Below, piece after piece: positions 1 through 6,083 of a stretch of 8,723 bases of DNA. Position 1 is the first letter of the stretch. The number at the start of each line of letters is the position of its first letter. The stretch comes from Bacteroides sp. Lineage in GTDB: Bacteria; Bacteroidota; Bacteroidia; Bacteroidales; Bacteroidaceae. The translations under genes were made by a program, and so were the position numbers. The stretch is from NCBI GenBank assembly GCA_030151845.1, contig JASLCM010000181.1:1-8723 (forward strand), in the 5' to 3' direction. The notes under the pieces were generated by a model. The model ran no database searches. It worked only from the letters and a program-made list of their open reading frames with translations, and was not told the origin of the DNA.

Positions 1-820
1 ATCCTCAACAGGACATATGATTATTTCTCAAAACCTACTAGGAGTAGAAAGTACACCCTATGTAAAAGCTTTTACTGTTATCATACAGTTTGGTGCAATT
101 TTATCTGTAGTAGTCCTCTATTGGCAAAGGTTTTTTAAACTAAATCCCTGTAAAATTGTTGATACTAATGCAGTTGCTGGTAAAAAAGGGAGAGAAAAAT
201 TACAGATCTACTTAAAAAGATTTTTATATAAGTATGATTTCTATTGGAAGTTGCTCGTAGCTTTTATCCCTGCAGCAGTTTTTGGACTTCTACTAAACGA
301 TTTTATTGATGACTTGTTGGAGAATGTTGCTGTAGTAGCCATCATGTTGGTACTAGGAGGTATCTTTATGCTTTTTACCGATAAGCTTTTTCAAAAAACA
401 GACGAAAATCAAGAGGTAACCGAAAAAAAAGCATTAAATATTGGCTTATATCAATGTATTGCTATGATTCCTGGGGTTTCTAGATCAATGGCTACTATTG
501 TAGGAGGTATGTCACAGCGATTAAATCGAAAAAATGCAGCTGAATTCTCTTTTTTCCTTGCTGTACCTACAATGTTTGCAGCAACTGCATATAAGGTATT
601 AAAGCTGTTTCTTAACTCAGAGAAGGAGGTCTTAATGGCCAATTTACCCTCACTACTAATAGGTAATATTGTTGCCTTTCTAGTAGCCATGTTAGCTATA
701 AAGTTTTTTATTAGCTACGTAACAAAGCACGGCTTCAAAGCTTTTGGCTACTATCGAATTATTGTTGGTGGGGCTATTTTAATAATGATGTTTTTAGGTT
801 TTGACTTACAATTAGTATGA
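1..820 (+). CDS. uppP: Undecaprenyl-diphosphate phosphatase UppP/BacA, 5' end outside window
   Basis: This integral membrane enzyme removes a phosphate from undecaprenyl pyrophosphate, recycling the lipid carrier for peptidoglycan and other envelope glycans. The gene is cut at its 5' end: reading from base 2 in frame gives S-S-T-G-H just before the first ATG at 17, which is the conserved SS(S/T)GH motif normally found about 25 residues into UppP. The ATG at 17 is therefore an internal Met, and the upstream (E/Q)xxxE catalytic motif lies outside the window. The second signature, PGVSRSMAT, is at bases 470-496 and holds the catalytic Arg; Met replaces the Gly seen in many proteobacterial enzymes (PGxSRSGAT). 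Several hydrophobic segments are seen, near bases 71-124, 245-295, 317-370, 545-577, 635-715 and 755-805. A polar insert with Lys/Arg lies between the first two. The stop overlaps the truB start as ATGA, which indicates translational coupling. The family call is secure; only the N-terminus is unseen. Confidence 0.95.
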   Translation, partial: SSTGHMIISQNLLGVESTPYVKAFTVIIQFGAILSVVVLYWQRFFKLNPCKIVDTNAVAGKKGREKLQIYLKRFLYKYDFYWKLLVAFIPAAVFGLLLNDFIDDLLENVAVVAIMLVLGGIFMLFTDKLFQKTDENQEVTEKKALNIGLYQCIAMIPGVSRSMATIVGGMSQRLNRKNAAEFSFFLAVPTMFAATAYKVLKLFLNSEKEVLMANLPSLLIGNIVAFLVAMLAIKFFISYVTKHGFKAFGYYRIIVGGAILIMMFLGFDLQLV

Positions 821-1521
821 TTGATTTTAAATCTGGAGAAGTTTTATATCTTAATAAGCCTTATCGCTGGACCTCTTTTAATTTAGTAGCAAAAGTAAGA
901 AATCAGCTGGCCAGGAAGCTTAATGTTAAAAAAATAAAAGTAGGCCATGCTGGTACACTAGATCCTTTAGCTACTGGAGTAATGATTATATGCACAGGAA
1001 AAGCCACAAAGAGGATAGAGGAGTTTCAATATCAGACCAAAGAGTATGAGGCTACTATACAGCTAGGAGCAACTACTCCCTCTTTCGATTTGGAGAAAGA
1101 GATAGATGCGCACTACCCCTATGAGCACATCACAAAAGAGTTGGTTAACGAAACTCTTAAATCTTTTATTGGTAGAATAGAGCAAACACCTCCAGCTTTC
1201 TCAGCATGTAAGGTTGGTGGCAAAAGAGCGTATGATTTAGCTAGAAAGGGAGAAGAGGTTGTCCTTAAGCCCAAAATTTTAGTAATTGATGAAATAGAGC
1301 TTCTTGACTATAGCTTACCCTATATTACCATACGAGTTGTTTGTAGTAAAGGGACTTACATTCGAGCTTTAGCTAGAGATATTGGCGAAGCTTTACATAG
1401 TGGAGGGCATCTTACTGAACTAACAAGAACAAGGATTGGAGCGATTAAGCTTGAAGAGTGTTTAACTCCAGAAGCTTTTGTAGAGTGGCTAGATAGTATT
1501 GAATTAACAGATAATAATTAA
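817..1521 (+). CDS. truB: tRNA pseudouridine(55) synthase TruB
   Basis: TruB isomerises U55 in the T-loop of most tRNAs to pseudouridine in the cytoplasm. The 234-residue product has the catalytic block VGHAGTLDPLATGV at residues 42-55, with the nucleophilic Asp at 49. It also has the family motifs KEYEA, QTPPAFSACKVGGKRAYDLAR and CSKGTYIRALARDIG. The protein is shorter than E. coli TruB (314 residues) and ends soon after the catalytic fold, so it lacks the usual C-terminal PUA-like domain; such short forms are common in this phylum. The ATG at 817 lies inside the ATGA overlap with uppP and places the KPYRWTS segment at the expected distance, so the start is well supported. The queA start follows 16 bases after the stop. 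Confidence 0.96.
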   Translation: MIDFKSGEVLYLNKPYRWTSFNLVAKVRNQLARKLNVKKIKVGHAGTLDPLATGVMIICTGKATKRIEEFQYQTKEYEATIQLGATTPSFDLEKEIDAHYPYEHITKELVNETLKSFIGRIEQTPPAFSACKVGGKRAYDLARKGEEVVLKPKILVIDEIELLDYSLPYITIRVVCSKGTYIRALARDIGEALHSGGHLTELTRTRIGAIKLEECLTPEAFVEWLDSIELTDNN

Positions 1522-1537
1522 CGAAAGAAGATATAGT

Positions 1538-2596
1538 ATGAAATTATCCCAATTTAAATTTAATTTACCAAAAGAACGTATTGCGCAACATCCAACTCAG
1601 TACAGGGATGACTCTCGTCTTATGGTTTTACATAAGCAGTCTGGTAAAATTGAGCATAAACAGTTTAAAGATATTTTAGACTATTTCGACGACCAAGATG
1701 TTTTCATCTTTAATGACACAAAGGTTTTTCCTGCAAGATTATATGGTAATAAGGAGAAGACTGGTGCAAGAATTGAAGTCTTTTTACTCAGAGAGTTAAA
1801 TGAAGAACAACGTCTTTGGGATGTCCTTGTAGACCCTGCCAGAAAGATTAGAATTGGTAATAAGCTTTACTTTGGAGAAGGCGAGGAGATGGTTGCAGAG
1901 GTTATTGATAATACCACCTCAAGAGGAAGAACACTTCGTTTCTTATACAATGGTAGCCACGAAGAGTTTAAAGAGGCTCTATTTGCCTTAGGTGAGACTC
2001 CATTACCTAGAACAATTATCTCTAGAGAGGTTGAACCTGAAGATGCTGAACGTTTCCAATCAATCTTTGCGAAAAAGGAGGGAGCAGTTACAGCGCCTAC
2101 TGCAAATCTTCATTTTAGTAGAGAACTCTTAAAAAGAATGGAGATAAAAGGGGTAGACTCTGCTTTTGTTACATTACATGCCGGACTAGGGAACTTCAGA
2201 GCAATTGATGTTGAGGACTTAACAAAGCATAAAGTCGACTCTGAGCAGATTGAGATTATTGATGAGGCTGCAGATATTGTTAATCAAGCAAAGGATTTAG
2301 GTAAAAATATCTGTGCAATAGGTACAACTGTCATGAGAACCATTGAAAGTTCGGTTAGTACTGATGGGTATCTTACACCATTTAAAGGGTGGACTAATAA
2401 GTTTATATTTCCTCCATACGACTTCATGGTTGCTAACAGCATGGTTTCTAACTTCCATATGCCCAAATCAACCTTATTAATGGTAGTTGCAGCTTTTGGC
2501 GGCTACGACCAAGTAATGGATGCTTATGATCTCGCAATAAAAGAGGGATATAGATTTGGAACATTTGGGGATGCTATGCTTATTTTAGATAAATAA
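1538..2596 (+). CDS. queA: S-adenosylmethionine:tRNA ribosyltransferase-isomerase QueA
   Basis: QueA transfers and isomerises the ribosyl group of AdoMet onto 7-aminomethyl-7-deazaguanine at tRNA position 34, making epoxyqueuosine, the penultimate step of queuosine synthesis. The 352-residue length is normal. Visible signatures are NDTKVFPARL (59-68), APTANLHF (186-193), FVTLHAGLGNF (210-220), GTTVMRTIES (262-271), NFHMPKSTLLM (305-315) and YRFGTFGDAMLI (338-349). The PTAGLHF of many QueA proteins reads PTANLHF here; I believe related Bacteroidota enzymes also vary at this Gly. The start MKLSQFKFNLP is the standard QueA N-terminus, and no Shine-Dalgarno sequence precedes it, only an A/G-rich spacer. 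Its TAA shares its last A with the folK ATG (TAATG). Its cosubstrate is the product of metK, encoded about 0.7 kb downstream. No other queuosine gene is in the window. Confidence 0.97.
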   Translation: MKLSQFKFNLPKERIAQHPTQYRDDSRLMVLHKQSGKIEHKQFKDILDYFDDQDVFIFNDTKVFPARLYGNKEKTGARIEVFLLRELNEEQRLWDVLVDPARKIRIGNKLYFGEGEEMVAEVIDNTTSRGRTLRFLYNGSHEEFKEALFALGETPLPRTIISREVEPEDAERFQSIFAKKEGAVTAPTANLHFSRELLKRMEIKGVDSAFVTLHAGLGNFRAIDVEDLTKHKVDSEQIEIIDEAADIVNQAKDLGKNICAIGTTVMRTIESSVSTDGYLTPFKGWTNKFIFPPYDFMVANSMVSNFHMPKSTLLMVVAAFGGYDQVMDAYDLAIKEGYRFGTFGDAMLILDK

Positions 2597-3072
2597 TGCC
2601 TAACGTTTACTTAAGCCTAGGAACAAACCTTGGAAATAAGTCCAACAATATCAATAGGGCAATAGAACTATTACAAGAGCAGGTAGGAGATCTCATCTTA
2701 CTATCTGCTCTTTACCAATCAGAGCCTTGGGGTTTTGAATCGGAGAACTCTTTTTTAAATGCTGCAGCTCTGTTCCATACTGAACTAAAACCCCTCGAAT
2801 TGTTAACTGTAACACAAAGAATTGAACAAAAGTTAGGGCGAAAAATAAAAAGTAGCGGTACTACCTACTCCGATCGAATCATTGATATTGACATTTTATT
2901 TTACGATGATTTGGTGATAGAGAGCCCAAGGCTTACTATTCCACACCCTCATATAGCCTCAAGGGAGTTTGTATTACATCCTCTGGAAGAGATAGCGCCT
3001 AATTTTAGGCATCCAATATTAAAACGAAGCATCAGCGAATTATATCTATCCTTAAAACATATCCTTTCTTAG
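2596..3072 (+). CDS. folK: 6-hydroxymethyl-7,8-dihydropterin pyrophosphokinase FolK (HPPK)
   Basis: FolK moves pyrophosphate from ATP to 6-hydroxymethyl-7,8-dihydropterin, preparing it for dihydropteroate synthase in folate synthesis. The 158-residue product is a standard single-domain HPPK. It starts with YLSLGTNLGNK (5-15), then has SEPWGF (42-47), the Mg-ATP segment DRIIDIDILFYDD (93-105) with Arg94 and the Asp97-x-Asp99 pair, and IPHPHI plus REFVLHPLEEIAP (115-135). The residues before Arg94 (TYSD) do not fit the strict PROSITE-style HPPK pattern, but the metal-binding Asp pair is intact. The start codon overlaps the queA stop by one base, so translation is probably coupled. The gene ends in tandem TAG TAG codons. 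No GC-rich terminator follows, so how transcription ends after folK is not clear. Confidence 0.95.
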   Translation: MPNVYLSLGTNLGNKSNNINRAIELLQEQVGDLILLSALYQSEPWGFESENSFLNAAALFHTELKPLELLTVTQRIEQKLGRKIKSSGTTYSDRIIDIDILFYDDLVIESPRLTIPHPHIASREFVLHPLEEIAPNFRHPILKRSISELYLSLKHILS

Positions 3073-3170
3073 TAGGTTTCACACAGCATCAACTACCCTT
3101 AACAAGAGAAAAAAAACATTATAGTATAAGAATAAGAGATAGAGTATTCTCCTTTCTAATAGCTATTCCT

Positions 3171-3178
3171 TATCTTTG
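3171..3178 (+). promoter_or_regulatory. Putative metK promoter, Bacteroidota -7 box
   Basis: The bases TATCTTTG match the TAnnTTTG -7 consensus of the Bacteroidota primary sigma factor exactly. The expected transcript start is about 3183-3186, giving metK a leader of roughly 135-140 bases. No good TTTG -33 box is visible at the usual spacing of about 19-20 bases, so this is a half-match and not a proven promoter. Confidence 0.5.
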
Positions 3179-3193
3179 CATAAATTAAAAATT

Positions 3194-3310
3194 ATGTGGA
3201 AAGATTTGAGTAGCTTGCAACCACAGAAAAAAATGCTAAACAACATTCCTTCTGTTCCAATTATACACTACTCAATCCCTATTTTACCACTACTTATGTA
3301 TCATTCATAA
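3194..3310 (+). CDS. Possible 38-residue leader peptide upstream of metK
   Basis: An ATG at 3194 opens a 38-codon frame ending in TAA at 3308-3310, 11 bases before the metK ATG and in a different frame. It begins about 16 bases after the putative promoter box, so it would be the first start codon on the metK transcript. The peptide begins MWKDLSSLQPQKKM and has a hydrophobic second half with Ile/Pro/Leu repeats (IPSVPII, SIPILPLL) and three Met in total. I recognise no family. It could be a leader peptide that couples to metK translation, a small membrane-associated peptide, or a chance open frame in AT-rich DNA. Only its placement argues for it, so confidence is low. Confidence 0.22.
   Translation: MWKDLSSLQPQKKMLNNIPSVPIIHYSIPILPLLMYHS
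3206..3275 (+). promoter_or_regulatory. Putative nested stem-loop in the metK 5' leader
   Basis: Three complementary segments are nested in order. TTGAGTAG (3206-3213) pairs with CTACTCAA (3268-3275) over 8 perfect bp. ACAGAA (3223-3228) pairs with TTCTGT (3250-3255), and AATG (3232-3235) pairs with CATT (3244-3247). Internal loops of 9+12 and 3+2 bases separate the helices, and the terminal loop has 8 bases. All of it lies between the putative promoter and metK, inside the 38-codon frame. It might be a regulatory fold, but the helices are short and AU-rich and I could not compute a folding energy. It does not resemble a known SAM riboswitch class to me. Confidence 0.25.
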
Positions 3311-3321
3311 AAAAAATAAAA

Positions 3322-4614
3322 ATGGGATATTTATTTACATCCGAATCTGTTTCTGAAGGACACCCCGATAAGGTGGCCGATCAAATTTCAGATGCTATAT
3401 TAGATGAACTATTAGCGTTTGATCCTAATTCTAAAGTAGCTTGCGAAACATTAGTAACTACAGGACAAGTAGTTTTAGCTGGTGAGGTTAAATCCAAAGC
3501 TTATGTAGATCTTCAAGAGATTGCTAGGGGGGTTATTCGTAAGATAGGCTATACCAAAGGTGAGTATATGTTCGAAGCAAACTCCTGTGGTGTTTTATCT
3601 GCAATCCATGAACAAAGCGCTGATATCAACCGAGGAGTTGAGCGAAAAGATCCTATGGAACAAGGTGCTGGAGATCAAGGCATGATGTTTGGATATGCAA
3701 CAAATGAGACAGAAAACTACATGCCTTTGTCTTTAGATTTAGCAAACAAGATCCTTATAGAGCTTGCTGCAATCAGAAAGGAGGGAGTGGAGATGACCTA
3801 CTTACGACCAGACTCAAAAAGCCAGGTTACTATCGAGTATAATGATGCAGGCATGCCTGTTCGTATCGACACCATTGTTGTTTCTACACAACACGATGAT
3901 TTCATACAGCCAAAGGACTCTTCTGAAGAGGCTCAACTCTTAGCCGATGAAGCAATGTTATCTATCATAAAAAAAGATGTAATAAACATACTCATGCCAA
4001 GAGTTATAAAGAACATTCATGAAGAGAATATTCTTAAACTTTTTACAGATAAGATAACTTACCACGTAAACCCTACAGGTAAGTTTGTTATTGGAGGTCC
4101 TCATGGCGACACCGGACTAACTGGAAGAAAGATTATTGTTGATACTTATGGGGGTAAGGGAGCTCATGGGGGAGGAGCTTTCTCAGGAAAGGATCCTAGC
4201 AAGGTAGATAGAAGTGCTGCATATGCAGCTAGACATATAGCTAAGAACTTAGTAGCTGCTGGCGTTGCCGATGAGATTCTCGTACAACTATCCTATGCTA
4301 TTGGAGTAGCCGAACCCATAAACATTTATGTAAACACCTTCAACAGAAGCCATATTACACTTAGCGATGGTGAGATTGCAAAAAAGATAGAAAAAATATT
4401 CGACTTAAGACCAAAAGCAATTGAAGATAGACTTCAATTAAGAAAGCCAATCTATAGTGAAACTGCTGCATATGGACATATGGGACGTAATCCACAAAAA
4501 GTTACTAAAAAGTTCGAATCTAAATACAGATCTAGTATTATAATGGATGTTGAGCTTTTTACCTGGGAAAAACTAGACTATATAGAGCAAATAAAGAAAG
4601 AATTCAACTTATAA
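3322..4614 (+). CDS. metK: S-adenosylmethionine synthetase MetK
   Basis: MetK joins ATP and methionine to make S-adenosylmethionine, the cell's main methyl donor, through a cytosolic homo-oligomer. The 430-residue product shows the N-terminal ATP/Mg motif SEGHPDKVADQISDA (11-25; His14, Asp16), the first signature GAGDQG (115-120), the phosphate-binding stretch HGDTGLTGRK (261-270) and the second signature GGGAFSGKD (283-291). It is about 45 residues longer than E. coli MetK (384), with extra sequence in the middle domain around residues 150-240; this long form is usual in Bacteroidota. The start MGYLFTSESVSEGHPDK is canonical and sits after an A-rich tract, with no Shine-Dalgarno sequence. 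An upstream promoter element and a downstream terminator suggest it is transcribed alone. Its product feeds QueA, encoded just upstream. Confidence 0.98.
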   Translation: MGYLFTSESVSEGHPDKVADQISDAILDELLAFDPNSKVACETLVTTGQVVLAGEVKSKAYVDLQEIARGVIRKIGYTKGEYMFEANSCGVLSAIHEQSADINRGVERKDPMEQGAGDQGMMFGYATNETENYMPLSLDLANKILIELAAIRKEGVEMTYLRPDSKSQVTIEYNDAGMPVRIDTIVVSTQHDDFIQPKDSSEEAQLLADEAMLSIIKKDVINILMPRVIKNIHEENILKLFTDKITYHVNPTGKFVIGGPHGDTGLTGRKIIVDTYGGKGAHGGGAFSGKDPSKVDRSAAYAARHIAKNLVAAGVADEILVQLSYAIGVAEPINIYVNTFNRSHITLSDGEIAKKIEKIFDLRPKAIEDRLQLRKPIYSETAAYGHMGRNPQKVTKKFESKYRSSIIMDVELFTWEKLDYIEQIKKEFNL

Positions 4615-4644
4615 TCAGCATAGCTTTACAGCTATTTATTATTG

Positions 4645-4675
4645 AGAGTGGGGCCTTATGGCTTCACTCTTTTTA
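4645..4675 (+). terminator. Rho-independent terminator after metK
   Basis: An 11-bp stem pairs AGAGTGGGGCC (4645-4655) with GGCTTCACTCT (4660-4670), including two G-U wobbles, around a TTAT loop. A T-rich tract TTTTTAATTT runs from the end of the stem. It begins 30 bases after the metK stop and separates metK from the LOG-family gene. Confidence 0.88.
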
Positions 4676-4708
4676 ATTTATCATAAATAAACATTGAATA
4701 TCTTTCAT

Positions 4709-4716
4709 TACCTTTG
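4709..4716 (+). promoter_or_regulatory. Putative promoter -7 box for the LOG-DUF4271-hemD unit
   Basis: TACCTTTG matches the TAnnTTTG consensus exactly and lies 20 bases before the ATG at 4737, just downstream of the metK terminator. A near-copy TATCTTTC sits 10 bases further upstream (4699-4706). A TTG at 4694-4696 is too close to serve as a standard -33 box, so the upstream half is weak. Position after a terminator and before a gene makes a promoter here likely. Confidence 0.6.
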
Positions 4717-4736
4717 TTTCGGATAAATAAATCTGT

Positions 4737-5324
4737 ATGAAACAAATACATTCAATCTGTGTCTACTCTGCATCGAGTACAAAAGTAGATAGTACCTATT
4801 TTAATGCAGCAAACCAATTAGGTAACTTGCTTGCAAAGAATAAGATAAAACTTATTAACGGGGCAGGAGGTATTGGGCTCATGAAGGCTGTTACCGATGC
4901 TGTTTTAGAGAATGGAGGAGAGGCTATTGGTGTTATACCTCATTTTATGGTTGAGCACAATTGGCACCATAAACAGATGTCTAAACTCATCGAAGTAGAT
5001 AGCATGCATAGTAGGAAAAAGAAAATGGCAGAACTCAGTGATGCCATCATCGCTTTACCTGGTGGTTGTGGAACATTAGAGGAACTTTTAGAGATTATCA
5101 CGTGGAAACAATTAGGTCTATACCTTAACCCGATTGTAATTCTCAACATTAATAATTTTTTTGATCCTCTTTTAGAGATGCTCAATCAAGCTATAGAAGA
5201 GAATTTTATGAGAAAACAACATGGAAAACTCTGGAGCGTTGCCTATAGTGCAGAAGAGGCTCTTGAGCAAATTCACTCTACTCCTCTTTGGGATGTAAGC
5301 TTAACTAAATTTGCTGCTATATAA
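4737..5324 (+). CDS. LOG-family (TIGR00730) Rossmann-fold nucleotide phosphoribohydrolase
   Basis: The LOG family cleaves the N-glycosidic bond of nucleoside 5'-monophosphates; plant members release free cytokinins and bacterial members act on AMP-like or cytokinin nucleotides. The 195-residue product has the whole fold: an N-terminal strand ICVYSASS (7-14), the glycine motif GAGGIGLM (42-49), then SRKKKM (92-97) with the family's Arg, and PGGCGTLEE (108-116), the PGGxGTxxE signature that forms the active site with that Arg. The former annotation 'lysine decarboxylase' for such proteins is a misnomer. The ATG at 4737 is the natural start, giving a normal length. It probably heads a three-gene unit, since DUF4271 starts 9 bases after its stop. 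The natural substrate here cannot be told from sequence. Confidence 0.9.
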   Translation: MKQIHSICVYSASSTKVDSTYFNAANQLGNLLAKNKIKLINGAGGIGLMKAVTDAVLENGGEAIGVIPHFMVEHNWHHKQMSKLIEVDSMHSRKKKMAELSDAIIALPGGCGTLEELLEIITWKQLGLYLNPIVILNINNFFDPLLEMLNQAIEENFMRKQHGKLWSVAYSAEEALEQIHSTPLWDVSLTKFAAI

Positions 5325-5333
5325 CCAATAGTT

Positions 5334-6059
5334 ATGACAAACAGCTTAGGCCAAACAATTCTCTATCTGTCTATTATTAGTGAGGTTAATTACAGCCCCA
5401 TCCCTACACTTATAACTAGAAACAACTCGGTTGTTTTACTGTTACTACTCGCTTTAATGGTTAGTACAATCCTGTTTACTAGAAACAGGAAAGTGCTTTT
5501 GCACAAAGCCAATAAATTAATGAGCAGTTCTAGCAGAAGCCTTTCACAAGCCAATATATCAATCTATCCAACAGGGATATTAAAGCTATTCATTCCTATA
5601 CTCGCTCTTCTTATTGGTGTTAGCGGTTTTGCACTTATAAGCGGTTTAAACAACGATTCTTTAACAAAATACACTACTTACCAAATTATAGGATTTATTT
5701 CATTACTCACACTGCTCTACTTCTTACTCAAATTTATGCTTTATAAATTTTTAGGGTGGGTTTTTTGGACAAAGAAAGAATCAAGCTCTTGGGCGAGTTT
5801 TTACTCCAGTTTGCTTTATATCACAGCACTTATTTCCTCACCTCTTCTCTTTCTTCTTCTTTTTATAAATCTAACGCTAACCCAATTAATTATAATACAA
5901 CTCTGTTTGCTAGGAGTAATAAAAATGACACAACTCTATCGGCTCTTAACTCTTTTTTCAACAGATATTTATGGTCTTTTGCGTTTATTTTTGTACTTTT
6001 GTGCCCTTGAAATCATTCCTTTGCTTCTAATTTACAAAAGCTTGATTTCATTTATATAG
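5334..6059 (+). CDS. DUF4271 integral membrane protein
   Basis: Function is unknown. The 241-residue product is strongly hydrophobic, with about five or six probable membrane segments near residues 32-48, 83-104, 116-140, 157-179, 183-197 and 214-238. A Ser/Arg/Lys-rich loop lies between the first two (49-80). The C-terminal part, with KMTQLYRLL (197-205) and CALEIIPLLLIYK (223-235), resembles the conserved end of DUF4271, a family I know from Bacteroidota, often next to hemD and rnpA. I see no signal peptide, catalytic motif or cofactor site. A conserved Glu226-Ile-Ile-Pro within a membrane segment is the most notable polar feature. It sits between the LOG gene (9-base gap) and hemD (24-base gap), so it is probably co-transcribed with both. 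The DUF assignment comes from recall of the C-terminal motif and gene order, not a search. Confidence 0.8.
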   Translation: MTNSLGQTILYLSIISEVNYSPIPTLITRNNSVVLLLLLALMVSTILFTRNRKVLLHKANKLMSSSSRSLSQANISIYPTGILKLFIPILALLIGVSGFALISGLNNDSLTKYTTYQIIGFISLLTLLYFLLKFMLYKFLGWVFWTKKESSSWASFYSSLLYITALISSPLLFLLLFINLTLTQLIIIQLCLLGVIKMTQLYRLLTLFSTDIYGLLRLFLYFCALEIIPLLLIYKSLISFI

Positions 6060-6083
6060 TGATCGTATTTAAATATTAGTACC

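Larger units (their letters stand above)
3073..3321 (+). other. folK-metK intergenic region
   Basis: This 249-base, AT-rich gap is the longest non-coding stretch in the window. The left part (3073-3170) shows nothing firm: only a weak 6-bp inverted repeat at 3129-3134/3145-3150 with a 10-base loop and no T-run. The right part carries a promoter element, a 38-codon reading frame and nested complementary segments, each listed separately. I do not recognise any SAM riboswitch class by its conserved bases. Confidence 0.7.

Noticed and set aside
3129..3150. Inverted repeat AGAATA/TATTCT after folK as a terminator
   Set aside because: The stem is only 6 bp, fully AT-rich apart from one G-C pair, and no T-run follows.
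3183..3321. Known SAM riboswitch upstream of metK
   Set aside because: I could not find conserved bases or helix arrangement of SAM-I, SAM-II or related classes; a covariance-model scan would decide.
4940..5185. Minus-strand open frame opposite the LOG-family gene
   Set aside because: It is antisense to a gene with clear motifs and has no recognisable product; the other minus-strand frames (451-690, 2284-2466, 6680-6883, 8389-8586) were rejected for the same reason.
5994..6001. TACTTTTG as an internal promoter for hemD
   Set aside because: It matches TAnnTTTG but lies in coding sequence about 80 bases before hemD, with no -33 box at normal spacing; such matches are common in AT-rich DNA.
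5756..6010. 84-codon + strand frame inside the DUF4271 gene
   Set aside because: It lies wholly within a better-supported membrane protein gene in another frame and resembles no family I know.
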